In this document: positions 1 to 6,915 of the stretch, in pieces
Position numbering within the stretch: the first letter of the stretch is position 1
Layout: each line of letters starts with the position of its first letter
Source of the DNA: Oscillospiraceae bacterium
Lineage (GTDB): Bacteria > Bacillota > Clostridia > Oscillospirales > Oscillospiraceae
Reading direction: 5' to 3'
DNA length: 14,090 nucleotides
Assembly (NCBI GenBank): GCA_020025675.1
Contig: JAHHRS010000049.1
Location: forward strand, 1 to 14,090
Notes under the pieces: model-generated
The model's input: only the letters and a program-made list of their open reading frames with translations
Told to the model about the DNA's origin: nothing
The model's database searches: none
Program-made: the position numbers and the translations under genes

Positions 1-225
1 GCTTTGAAAAAAAGCCTCGCAGAGTTTGCCGCCGCAGCGGCAAAGAAAATTAAATTCATTTTTTCCAAGGGCGTGTACCTTGGAAAAAATACTTCTCGGT
101 CTGAGAGTGTGGAATTTGTTCGCCATAGCGGACAAATTATGCGCTGCTCAGACCGTAGCTCTTTGTCGAAAACCTCCGAAGGAGTTTTTCGACAGCCTCA
201 GGCTCTGATTTTTCAGAGCCTTTTT
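1..225. other. Tandem-hairpin structured intergenic element (possible ncRNA or palindromic repeat)
   Basis: I see no convincing gene here, but inverted repeats follow one another almost without gaps. They are GCTTT/AAAGC at 1-15 (possibly cut by the window edge); TTTGCCGC/GCGGCAAA at 25-44; a perfect 12-bp stem at 59-70 with 78-89; an outer stem CGGTCTGAG/CTCAGACCG at 97-105 with 147-155, enclosing an 11-bp stem at 113-123 with 128-138 (one G-U); a 14-position stem with one mismatch at 164-177 with 181-194; and the terminator at 201-220. Gaps between successive stems are about 6-14 nt. The last hairpin has a T-tract only on the plus strand, so if this is an RNA it is probably read in the plus direction and ends near 225. 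It could be the 3' end of an upstream transcript, a small RNA, or a dispersed palindromic repeat. The stems are visible; the function is unknown. Confidence 0.6.
201..225 (+). terminator. Rho-independent terminator, plus strand
   Basis: A perfect 8-bp stem, GGCTCTGA/TCAGAGCC, with a TTTT loop is followed by TTTTTA. The T-tract lies only on the plus strand, so it ends a transcript coming from the left. The tract overlaps the stop codon (224-226) of the convergent S24 repressor gene. Confidence 0.8.
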
Positions 226-919
226 ATCTGAGAACTTTTCCCAGAACCCTTAGGGGTAATTCCGGTGAGACGATTATGTCATTATATTTCGGGTTTAAAG
301 AACGGAGAGCTATTTTGTCTCCTTTGGCTGTGAGCTCTTTAAGATAGGCATTGCCGTCATATAGGAAAATTCCGATTTCACCTGTCATCAGGCTTCTCTG
401 CTGGCGGACCCACACAGTATCTCCGTCATGAAATTCAGGTTCCATACTGTCACCGGAAACCCTGACGCCGAAGTTTGCCCCTTCCGGCACTTCAGCACCC
501 ACATCTACCATTTCATAATCCTCACCGTCCAGAAATTGACCCGTCCCTGCGGAGACCGCCATAGAATACAGGGGAAGGCTTCTGAATGTTCTCCGGCATA
601 AATCTCTGTCTCTTGGTTCATATCTGCCGCTCTCGCGGAGAAGTTCTATGTAATCCAGAGCCTTCCTGCGACCGTCTGCGTTAAGGCCATGGAAAACGCC
701 CTCTCCCCCGCCTAAGAAAAGCCCGTTTATATCGTCAATATTTAAGGCTCTGCATAGGGTAAGGAACTGTCTGGCATTTGGAAGAGTTGTCCCTTTCTCC
801 CACTTTGATATAGCCTGATTTGAAAGAGGCATACCCATAAGGCACATTTTATCTGCAAGCTGTGATTGGTTTAACCCCAACTCCCTGCGCTTTTTTGCCA
901 AAATCTCTCCGAATTCCAT
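224..919 (-). CDS. XRE-family HTH / S24 peptidase-type transcriptional repressor (LexA/CI-like)
   Basis: A 231-residue two-domain repressor. The N-terminal XRE/Cro helix-turn-helix spans about residues 5-65 (NQSQLADKM...NQAISKWEKG). The C-terminal S24 LexA-like serine protease fold covers about 115-225. The catalytic dyad is visible as Ser158 in GDSMEP and Lys194 in YLKEL. An Ala-Gly pair at 124-125 (SAGTG) sits where self-cleaving repressors are cut, so DNA-damage-induced autoproteolysis is plausible. The protein resembles phage CI-type repressors and the chromosomal XRE-S24 regulators common in Clostridia; no phage genes are nearby, so I do not call it prophage. The ATG is preceded by AAAGGAGG at good spacing, and a sigma-A promoter lies just upstream. 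Targets are unknown; autoregulation is likely for the family. The stop overlaps the T-tract of the convergent terminator at 201-225. Confidence 0.9.
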   Translation of the reverse strand: MEFGEILAKKRRELGLNQSQLADKMCLMGMPLSNQAISKWEKGTTLPNARQFLTLCRALNIDDINGLFLGGGEGVFHGLNADGRRKALDYIELLRESGRYEPRDRDLCRRTFRSLPLYSMAVSAGTGQFLDGEDYEMVDVGAEVPEGANFGVRVSGDSMEPEFHDGDTVWVRQQRSLMTGEIGIFLYDGNAYLKELTAKGDKIALRSLNPKYNDIIVSPELPLRVLGKVLR

Positions 920-944
920 GCTTTTCGCCTCCTTTTATATGTGT

Positions 945-973
945 ATTATACAACAGGCTTTCAGAACCTTCAA
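945..973 (-). promoter_or_regulatory. Sigma-A promoter of the S24 repressor, with possible operator over the -10
   Basis: On the minus strand, TTGAAG (968-973) and a perfect TATAAT (945-950) are 17 bp apart, about 25 bp upstream of the start codon. The odd palindrome TGTATTATACA (942-952) covers the -10 and could be an autoregulatory operator. AT-rich -10 regions form such palindromes easily, so the operator reading is weak. Confidence 0.75.
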
Positions 974-1022
974 GAGTAATTTATCTTTTGAAGCTATTAT
1001 TTACTTGTTTTTCTCTTTAAAA

Positions 1023-1054
1023 AATAAAACGTCGGAATATTCCGACGTTTTATT
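1023..1054 (-). terminator. Terminator of the hemZ-kinase operon
   Basis: A perfect palindrome with a GC core (ACGTCGG/CCGACGT) at 1023-1054 lies directly after the kinase stop codon. On the minus strand it continues into a T-rich run (TTTTATTTTTT), which fits intrinsic termination of the leftward operon. Confidence 0.85.
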
Positions 1055-1055
1055 A

Positions 1056-1991
1056 TTAATATTCGTAAATGCCTCCGCCAATAAACTCTCGTATGAGCGA
1101 GTCTTTAGCCACATACTTCTCGTCTATATCTCCGAAAAGCTGTAAAGCTGGAAGTACGGAACGGAGTTCATCAAAGCGCTCTATACCCTCAGGCACAGAT
1201 TTAAACAGTTCAGTGGCAGTGCGGTTGAATACCGGAAGCTCATAGGGCAGTGCGGTATCGAACTGCATATCCGCCTTATTTTTGAAGGGAGATATATACT
1301 TCTTTTCTCCTCTCCTCACGTTTGCCCACATGCTCATGGTTTCAGCTGCATCAGAACCGCGGAAATTATAGTCTCTTACTGTGCGTCGAACAAGGCGGAA
1401 CCACGTTCTCTTAAATACATCCTTTCCCTCAAACATCACATCACTTCGGGCGGAAATGTAAAGTTTAAAGGCTTCGGGGTTTCGGTCGGTAATCATATCG
1501 TTAAGAGCATGTATTCCCTCAAATACTACAATTTCATCTTTATTAAGTTTAATTGACTTTGAGGGTTCCTGTACCCGCATTTTTCTTGAAAATTCATATT
1601 TAGGGACAAAGATACGCTGACCTTTTGAGAGCATGTCAAAATGCTTGTTCATTAGCTCCATATCCACGCAAAGAGGGCTCTCAAGGTCCATGTCTCCTTC
1701 GGGAGTGCGCGGCACCGTCTCCGGGTCAATGGTTTTGAAGTAGTCATCCATACCTACATAATGAGTACCTATTCCCCGCTTTTTAAGCTCTTCGCTTATT
1801 TTCATAGCGGTAGTGGTTTTTCCGGAGCCGGAGGGGCCTGACAGCAGAACGATAGGACTTCTCTTGCGATTTTCAATTATCATATCCGCCGCTTTGGAAA
1901 TTCTCTCATTGTATATGGCATCTCCTTCCTCTACTAAAGCTTTAGGGTCGGAAATAGTTCTGAAATTTATTTCATTTAAATCAAACGACAT
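1056..1991 (-). CDS. Uridine kinase/phosphoribulokinase-family P-loop nucleoside kinase
   Basis: A 311-residue cytoplasmic kinase. A Walker A motif, GPSGSGKT, is at residues 52-59. MDDYF (81-85) has the acidic position typical of uridine kinases, and a Walker B-like strand, IVVFEGIHAL, lies at 154-163. A basic RRTVRDYNFRG segment (202-212) resembles the phosphate-binding lid of this family. By family it should transfer ATP gamma-phosphate to a nucleoside-like substrate; the actual substrate is not evident. Clostridial relatives are often about 550 residues, with an N-terminal TGS/threonyl-tRNA-synthetase-like part; here only about 45 residues precede the P-loop, so this is the kinase-only form. 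The ATG at 1989-1991 directly abuts the hemZ stop (TAAATG), and its ribosome site (AAAGGAG) lies inside the hemZ 3' end, implying translational coupling. Confidence 0.85.
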   Translation of the reverse strand: MSFDLNEINFRTISDPKALVEEGDAIYNERISKAADMIIENRKRSPIVLLSGPSGSGKTTTAMKISEELKKRGIGTHYVGMDDYFKTIDPETVPRTPEGDMDLESPLCVDMELMNKHFDMLSKGQRIFVPKYEFSRKMRVQEPSKSIKLNKDEIVVFEGIHALNDMITDRNPEAFKLYISARSDVMFEGKDVFKRTWFRLVRRTVRDYNFRGSDAAETMSMWANVRRGEKKYISPFKNKADMQFDTALPYELPVFNRTATELFKSVPEGIERFDELRSVLPALQLFGDIDEKYVAKDSLIREFIGGGIYEY

Positions 1992-3485
1992 TTATTTTAG
2001 CTCCTTTTTATTTTGTATATCTGTGTAAAAATCCGAGATTTTCACCTTATCGGCACATGTTTTATCTATATTGGCTATATACTCCTGAGGATATTTCGGC
2101 GCCGTAAGCCTGATATTTCTATCCCCGTCGTGGCGGATTAACTTGGTGGAACCTCCGCCGCCCATAGCAATTATACTGCAAAGTTCTTCCATTATACATA
2201 TGTTATATATGTTTTCATACCCTTTTTTGGTCCATCCCACATTCTCAAATCCGCCTGACATGAATTTCTGCCTGTATAGATAATATGGCTCATATCCCGC
2301 TGTTCTGAGTTTTTCCGTGGCAATGTCAAGCATTTTGCCAACCTCTGCCGCCTGAGGAATATCCGAGCCCTCCAGCATTATTCTTGAGCCCTTTTTAAGA
2401 GAGAGTGTATGGACGGTTATATTTTCCGGTTTAAGAGTCAATACTTTATCTATAGTCTCCCGAAAGCTATCAACCGTATCATCCGGCAGTCCTGCTATAA
2501 GATCCATGTTTACGGCAAAATCTCCCGCATCACGGACAATCTCCAATGCGGAAATTACATCTGCCGCACTATGACGCCGGCCGATAGTCTTTAGTACCTT
2601 GTCAGACATAGTCTGAGGATTTACGCTCAGTCTGCCTACTCCATGTTTTTTTAATGTCTGAAGTTTTTCGCCGGTAATAGTATCAGGTCTTCCGGCCTCA
2701 ACTGTATATTCTTTTAAGTCCCCAAGTTCAAAACATTCCTCAAGCAGTGTACAAAGCTGGTCTAACTGAGAGGCTGAAAGAGTGGTAGGCGTACCGCCGC
2801 CCATGTATATGGATATAACACGGAGTCCCTGAGCCTTCACCTGCTCCGCCACAGCTATAATCTCTTTTTTAAGGGCTTCGAAGAAAGGAGAAATGAGCTT
2901 CATGCTTTTTTCCACAGACTGACTTACAAAGCTGCAATAAGCACAGCGGGTAGGGCAAAAAGGAATTCCTATATATAGACAGACATCCTTTTCACCAAGC
3001 TCTCTTTCAAGCTTTACGGTCTCTTTGCCGGTATCGAGACAGAGTTTTGCACGCTCAGGGCTCACATCATACTCATCCATAAAGGCTTTCATGGCCTCTT
3101 TATCCCCCAAGCCGCTCTCAAGAAAAGGGGTCATAAGTTTTCCCGGTCTCACCCCGGTCAGTGAACCCCAAACCGGGCGGTGAAGTCCGGAGGACAGGGC
3201 AGCTCTGTATATGGCATCTTTTATTATATGCTGGCACTGCCTGTCAGTTTCCAGCGGAGTTACAAGCAGCTTATTCTGCACGGCTCCCCGGCCGTGGAAA
3301 GTTCCGCCGTTTATTCTCAGCGTGCATGTGGCGGTTGTAAATTTTTCGCCCCTTCGCAGGCTTATATCCATGCTGTTGCCGTCAGTTTTTTCTTCCGGGT
3401 ATTCCGGACGTTCCTGGGGAAAAAGGGTCAGGAGCATCTGCTCCACCGCATATTTATAATCATGTCCGTAAAAATAAAGTTTCAC
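1992..3485 (-). CDS. hemZ: Coproporphyrinogen dehydrogenase HemZ, radical SAM
   Basis: A 497-residue radical-SAM protein of the HemN/HemW superfamily, HemZ type. The [4Fe-4S]/SAM motif CPTRCAYC places the cysteines at 177, 181 and 184 (CxxxCxxC). The SAM-binding GGGTPT lies at 229-234. An extra N-terminal region of about 165 residues precedes the core, as in HemZ and unlike HemW. YLYRQK (402-407) is a conserved C-terminal-half segment. The annotated reaction is oxygen-independent decarboxylation of coproporphyrinogen III, but no other haem gene is in view and the true substrate in fermentative Clostridia is uncertain. The start is GTG: it is the codon that places AAAGGATGA at a usable distance. 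First gene of a two-gene operon, with a clear promoter at 3559-3587. Confidence 0.88.
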   Translation of the reverse strand: MKLYFYGHDYKYAVEQMLLTLFPQERPEYPEEKTDGNSMDISLRRGEKFTTATCTLRINGGTFHGRGAVQNKLLVTPLETDRQCQHIIKDAIYRAALSSGLHRPVWGSLTGVRPGKLMTPFLESGLGDKEAMKAFMDEYDVSPERAKLCLDTGKETVKLERELGEKDVCLYIGIPFCPTRCAYCSFVSQSVEKSMKLISPFFEALKKEIIAVAEQVKAQGLRVISIYMGGGTPTTLSASQLDQLCTLLEECFELGDLKEYTVEAGRPDTITGEKLQTLKKHGVGRLSVNPQTMSDKVLKTIGRRHSAADVISALEIVRDAGDFAVNMDLIAGLPDDTVDSFRETIDKVLTLKPENITVHTLSLKKGSRIMLEGSDIPQAAEVGKMLDIATEKLRTAGYEPYYLYRQKFMSGGFENVGWTKKGYENIYNICIMEELCSIIAMGGGGSTKLIRHDGDRNIRLTAPKYPQEYIANIDKTCADKVKISDFYTDIQNKKELK

Positions 3486-3558
3486 TTATATATCATCCTT
3501 TTGACTTAACCTGGGCCTAAACCCGTTTAACCGTAATTTTATATTATTATGTCATTGT

Positions 3559-3587
3559 ATTATAACAGGCTGCAAGGCTTTGTACAA
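3559..3587 (-). promoter_or_regulatory. Sigma-A promoter of the hemZ operon
   Basis: Minus-strand TTGTAC (3582-3587) and perfect TATAAT (3559-3564) have a 17-bp spacer. The predicted leader is roughly 65-70 nt before the GTG start. Confidence 0.75.
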
Positions 3588-3722
3588 TGTGTATTTGATA
3601 ATATACGCCAAAATTTCTAAAATTAAACGAAAAAAAGTTAAACTTTTATGAAAAAGCCGTAGAATTTTTCAGATAAATGTTGTAATATATAAGTAAAATA
3701 ATATAGCATAGGGGATTTTGAG

Positions 3723-4211
3723 ATGTTTTCGATAGGAGATAAAATTATATACGGGGAGAACGGTGTCTGTACGGTAGAAAAAATAGCCCCGCTGGAAATG
3801 TCAGGTGCTTCAGGAAACAAGCTTTATTACCATCTTTGCCCCCTTATAGGTACCGGAACATATTTTACACCCATTGATTCCGACACCTACATGCGCCCTG
3901 TCATGAGTCGTGAGGAAGCGGAAAATTTAATCGCATCAATTCCTGATATTAAGCCCGCCATATGTCTGGATAACCGCTTTAACCATGTTGATGCCTATTA
4001 CAAAGAGCTTTTCAAGCTCCACAGCTGTGAAGCCCTTGTAGCAATAGTAAAAGGCATAGGCCACAGACTCTTAGAGCGGAAAACCAAGAGCAGCAGAGCA
4101 GAGGCCACAATGAAGAGAGCCAAAGATATGCTCCACGGCGAGCTGTCGGTGGCGCTGGGAATAGAGTTTGACGAAGTGGAAACATACATACACCAAAAGC
4201 TGAACGCATAA
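3723..4211 (+). CDS. CarD/CdnL-family transcriptional regulator
   Basis: A 162-residue protein with an N-terminal CarD_CdnL_TRCF RNA-polymerase-interacting domain (about residues 1-60). FSIGDKIIYGENGVCTVEKI corresponds to the family's conserved opening, with the G-D-x-[IV]-x-Y and HG/NGV turn. The remainder (about 65-162) is mostly helical, as in CarD proteins, where it contacts promoter DNA near the -10 element. Members bind the RNA-polymerase beta subunit and modulate open-complex stability, often at rRNA or stress promoters; which promoters are affected here is unknown. The ATG is preceded by AGGGGA with a 7-nt spacer. The AT-rich upstream region (3600-3710) contains several TATAAT-like hexamers but no clear -35, so I leave the promoter unassigned. 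Monocistronic, ending at a terminator at 4240-4270. Confidence 0.85.
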   Translation: MFSIGDKIIYGENGVCTVEKIAPLEMSGASGNKLYYHLCPLIGTGTYFTPIDSDTYMRPVMSREEAENLIASIPDIKPAICLDNRFNHVDAYYKELFKLHSCEALVAIVKGIGHRLLERKTKSSRAEATMKRAKDMLHGELSVALGIEFDEVETYIHQKLNA

Positions 4212-4239
4212 GCATGAAATAGTTTTATTCATCGGCTGA

Positions 4240-4270
4240 ATGTCGTCCTTTACAGGGGCGGCATTTTTTT
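4240..4270 (+). terminator. Terminator of the CarD-family gene
   Basis: A 9-bp stem (4240-4248 with 4256-4264, two G-U pairs) is followed by seven T residues. The T-tract overlaps the stop codon of the convergent lysR-type gene. Confidence 0.8.
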
Positions 4271-5171
4271 ATTTTTCACTGCTCCACACAAAGTCCGTAA
4301 AGCGGCGAAGCACCGGGTTATTGCTCTCCTTAGGCCAGGCGGCTATAATCTCTACCTTATCCTCTTCCCCCTCAAGAGGGATGAAAACCAGTTCCTCTGT
4401 ATTGTCATGGCCTCCCGTCACATATTTAGGCAAAAGGGAAATGCCCTCACCCGCAGCTACCATCATTAAAATGCTCTCCGCATCGTTAGACCTGAAAATA
4501 ATATTGGGCTGATAACCTGCACTGTGGTACAGTTCATAAAACTGCTGGTCTCCTGCTGATTCTCCCGTGCCGGAGGGAGTCATATATAATATACTCTCAT
4601 TTCTAAGCTCACTTCTTCTCAGCTTTTTTCGTCTTGCAAAGGGGTGGTTGCTGTATACCGCCACAACCAGCGGATTTTTTTCTGCAAGGCGGCAGACCGT
4701 GCTTTCATCCTTCCATAGTTCAGTACTGTCCCATGTAAAAATTATGTCGTATTCTCCTCTTTGAAGACCTGCTGCAAGAGCATCGGTATCGTTTCTGTAA
4801 CAGGATACCAAAACGTTTGGATAGCGATTTCTGAAAGCTCGCAGAGTTTTAGAAATATCGCTTTTTTCGTAGCCCTTTGTGTAGCCCACTCTGAGGCTTC
4901 CCACAAAGCCTACCGACGCTTCCTGAACTCTGTCCATAGCTCTGTTGACTCGCTCTAAAATAGCCTTTGCATCTATCAGAAATGCATTTCCTGCGGGAGT
5001 GAGAGTTATGGGACGTCTGTTTCGGTCAAAAAGCGGCACACCCACTATCTCTTCAAGGGCTTTTATCTGCTGTGTGACAGCGGTTTGAGAAATATAATAC
5101 TGGGAAGCCGCACTGGTAAAGCTGTTAGTCTCGGCAGCAGCTACAAAATATCTAAGCTGGTTAAGGTTCAT
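4269..5171 (-). CDS. LysR-family transcriptional regulator
   Basis: A 300-residue LTTR. The N-terminal winged helix-turn-helix covers about residues 1-60 (LNQLRYFVAAAE...SFTSAASQYYISQTAVTQQIKALE...LFDRN...LTPAG), followed by a linker helix and a periplasmic-binding-protein-like effector domain from about 90 to 293 (SLRVGYTKGYE...DIIFTW...GEGISLLPKYV). The ATG has GGAGGA upstream. It is divergent from the NSS symporter gene across a 160-bp gap, the usual LTTR arrangement, so it probably controls that symporter in response to a transported ligand (inference). An inverted repeat, AATAAG-N5-CTTATT, at its own promoter suggests autoregulation. The co-inducer cannot be read from the sequence. Confidence 0.92.
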   Translation of the reverse strand: MNLNQLRYFVAAAETNSFTSAASQYYISQTAVTQQIKALEEIVGVPLFDRNRRPITLTPAGNAFLIDAKAILERVNRAMDRVQEASVGFVGSLRVGYTKGYEKSDISKTLRAFRNRYPNVLVSCYRNDTDALAAGLQRGEYDIIFTWDSTELWKDESTVCRLAEKNPLVVAVYSNHPFARRKKLRRSELRNESILYMTPSGTGESAGDQQFYELYHSAGYQPNIIFRSNDAESILMMVAAGEGISLLPKYVTGGHDNTEELVFIPLEGEEDKVEIIAAWPKESNNPVLRRFTDFVWSSEK

Positions 5172-5200
5172 CTTGTCCTCCGGTGTTTATTTTGGCTAAT

Positions 5201-5217
5201 AATAAGTTTTTCTTATT
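5201..5217. promoter_or_regulatory. Candidate LysR operator: AATAAG-N5-CTTATT
   Basis: A perfect 6-bp inverted repeat with a 5-bp spacer, containing T-N11-A-type spacing. It overlaps the -10 of the predicted leftward lysR promoter (5215-5220) and its likely start site, a position suited to autorepression. The low-complexity AT content tempers confidence. Confidence 0.45.
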
Positions 5218-5243
5218 TTATCATCTTAAATCGGTATTTGCAA
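5215..5243 (-). promoter_or_regulatory. Promoter of the lysR-type gene
   Basis: Minus-strand TTGCAA (5238-5243) and TAAAAT (5215-5220) with a 17-bp spacer. Because TTGCAA is its own reverse complement, the same six base pairs also form the -35 of the rightward symporter promoter. Confidence 0.6.
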
Positions 5244-5266
5244 TTCTATATTCAGCGCTGTATTAT
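5238..5266 (+). promoter_or_regulatory. Promoter of the NSS symporter gene
   Basis: TTGCAA (5238-5243) and TATTAT (5261-5266) with a 17-bp spacer. The leader (about 5273-5331) contains a perfect 7-bp hairpin, AGTCCGT/ACGGACT, at 5282-5301 between the promoter and the ribosome site. It has no T-tract, so it is more likely a stabilising or regulatory leader structure than a terminator. Confidence 0.6.
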
Positions 5267-5331
5267 AAGAAACACTCAGGAAGTCCGTTTAAATACGGAC
5301 TCTCAAAAGTATTTAGGGAGAATAGAAAGAA

Positions 5332-6687
5332 ATGAACAGAGAGAATTTTAAATCCAGACTCGGGTTCCTGCTTGTCAGTGCAGGCTGCGCCATAGGTATA
5401 GGAAATGTATGGCGTTTTCCCTATGTGGCAGGGCAAAACGGCGGCGGTATATTTGTGCTTTTTTATTTGCTGTTTTTAATTACAATGGGCATACCTGTTT
5501 TGACAATGGAGCTTGCCGTTGGCCGTGCCAGCAGGAAAAGTTCCGTTGGCGGATACAAGGCGCTGGAAAACACCGGCAGCAAATGGCATATTCACGGCTG
5601 GTTCGGTATTTTGGGAAATTACGTACTTATGATGTTTTATACCACCGTTTCCGGTTGGATGCTTGACTACTTTTTTAAATTCTTAAACGGCAGCTTTACA
5701 GCCGGTATGAACACCCAAGCTGTTTCCGATGTTTTCGGCGGTATGCTCGCAAATCCCGGAGAAATGGCTTTATGGATGGTAATTACCGTTATTGTGGGAT
5801 TTATCATATGCAGCTTTGGCCTGCAAAACGGACTTGAGCGTATAACAAAAGTTATGATGACCGCTCTTATGGTGCTTATTGTTGTACTTGCCGTACACTC
5901 AATGACCCTTTCCGGTGCCGGTGAAGGTATTTCCTTTTACCTCCTGCCGGATATTGAAAGAGTAAAAACCGTAGGACTTAAAAACGTCATATCCGCTGCA
6001 ATGAACCAATCCTTTTTTACACTCAGTTTAGGCATAGGTGCTATGGAGATTTTCGGCAGCTACATGTCCGACAGTAACAGTCTTCCCGGTGAAGCTGCCA
6101 GAATATGTGCTATGGATACATTTGTTGCAGTTATGTCCGGACTTATCATTTTCCCTGCCTGTTTCAGCTTCGGGGTTGAACCTGATCAGGGGCCTTCCCT
6201 GATTTTTGAAACTCTTCCCAATATTTTTGTCAATATGACCGGGGGTAAAATCTGGGGTGCGCTCTTTTTTCTGTTTATGACCTTCGCAAGTTTTTCCACT
6301 GTTATTGCGGTTTTTGAAAACCTTATCGCCTGCTGTACAGATAACTTTGGCTGGAAGAGAAGAAAAGCGGCTTTAATTAACTGCGTAATCGTTCTTATTA
6401 CAAGCATCCCATGTGTCCTTGGCTTCAATGTATGGGAAAATGTACAGCTCATAGGCTCAAGAGGTGTTCTGGACAGCGAGGACTTTATCGTCTCAAATCT
6501 GCTCCTTCCCATCGGCTCTCTGGTGTACCTGCTCTTCTGCGTGGGAAAATGGGGCTGGGGATTTGACAAGTATCTTTCTGAGGCAAACAAGGGTGAGGGC
6601 ATAAAGTTCTCTCCTAAATTAAGACCGTACTTCCAATATGTTCTGCCTGTCCTTATAGCCATTATTATAATTCAGAGTTTATTTTAA
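5332..6687 (+). CDS. Sodium-dependent transporter, neurotransmitter:sodium symporter (NSS/SNF) family
   Basis: A 451-residue polytopic membrane protein. The hallmark TM1 segment is present at residues 16-38 (SAGCAIGIGNVWRFPYVAG, then QNGGG), with Asn25 at the expected Na+ site and the WRFPY motif after the unwound helix. TM2 carries GIPVLTMELAVGR (53-65). Later segments are strongly hydrophobic throughout, e.g. ALWMVITVIVGFIICSFGL and the QSFFTLSLGIGAMEIFGSYM helix (TM6 region). Length matches the short bacterial members (MhsT-like, 11 TM) rather than the longer LeuT. Expected role is Na+-driven uptake of an amino acid or similar small amine; the substrate is not readable. The ribosome site AGGGAG (5315-5320) is 11 nt from the ATG, slightly long. 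Probably regulated by the divergent LysR protein. Confidence 0.93.
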   Translation: MNRENFKSRLGFLLVSAGCAIGIGNVWRFPYVAGQNGGGIFVLFYLLFLITMGIPVLTMELAVGRASRKSSVGGYKALENTGSKWHIHGWFGILGNYVLMMFYTTVSGWMLDYFFKFLNGSFTAGMNTQAVSDVFGGMLANPGEMALWMVITVIVGFIICSFGLQNGLERITKVMMTALMVLIVVLAVHSMTLSGAGEGISFYLLPDIERVKTVGLKNVISAAMNQSFFTLSLGIGAMEIFGSYMSDSNSLPGEAARICAMDTFVAVMSGLIIFPACFSFGVEPDQGPSLIFETLPNIFVNMTGGKIWGALFFLFMTFASFSTVIAVFENLIACCTDNFGWKRRKAALINCVIVLITSIPCVLGFNVWENVQLIGSRGVLDSEDFIVSNLLLPIGSLVYLLFCVGKWGWGFDKYLSEANKGEGIKFSPKLRPYFQYVLPVLIAIIIIQSLF

Positions 6688-6710
6688 GCTCAAATCCTGT
6701 GATACAGAAT

Positions 6711-6740
6711 AAAGGCATTGCGGTTTTACGCAATGCCTTT
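6711..6740. terminator. Convergent hairpin between symporter and spoVAC-unit genes
   Basis: A perfect 12-bp stem (6711-6722 with 6729-6740, 6-nt loop) lies midway between two converging genes. T-tracts are short on both sides (CTTTGTT on plus, CTTTATT on minus), so it probably serves as a modest bidirectional terminator. Confidence 0.65.
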
Positions 6741-6745
6741 GTTAA

Positions 6746-6904
6746 TCAGCTGTAATTTCCGGATGTGCCGTTTGGCATGTCGGACTCTCTCTCCTCAAAA
6801 CGTCCCCGTGAAGGACTCTCTATTTCAGCTTTGCAGTCGTGGCCGGTTATAACCGGAACATGGCCCAGCTTTTCCTGCTGTTTCTTTTTCTTCTTTTTTG
6901 ACAT
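6746..6904 (-). CDS. Small lysine-rich hypothetical protein, 52 residues, downstream of spoVAC
   Basis: A short ORF encoding a hydrophilic peptide: a run of six lysines at residues 3-8, a central GHVPVITGHDC, and a tail rich in charged residues, Gly and Ser. I do not recognise a family. The start chosen is ATG (6902-6904), which has AGGAGA about 8 nt upstream; an in-frame TTG at 6931 would lengthen it by nine residues but lacks such a site. The ribosome site overlaps the spoVAC stop codon, so it looks co-transcribed with spoVAC and might be made in the forespore (inference). It could be a small basic spore protein. It could equally be a chance ORF, though the well-placed ribosome site and the terminator right after its stop favour a real gene. 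Confidence 0.6.
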   Translation of the reverse strand: MSKKKKKKQQEKLGHVPVITGHDCKAEIESPSRGRFEERESDMPNGTSGNYS

Positions 6905-6915
6905 TTTATTCTCTC

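Noticed and set aside
1..225. CRISPR array
   Set aside because: The repeats are inverted, all different from one another, and have no regular spacers; no cas genes are nearby.
4..231. A 75-codon reading frame on the plus strand
   Set aside because: It starts at TTG with no ribosome site in view, runs through all the hairpins and the terminator, and has an alanine/lysine-rich sequence explained by the palindromes.
224..919. The S24 repressor as evidence of a prophage
   Set aside because: No integrase, excisionase, structural or lysis genes are present, and the neighbours are housekeeping genes.
6186..6662. A 158-codon frame on the minus strand inside the symporter gene
   Set aside because: It is antisense to a conserved transporter and shows no family features.
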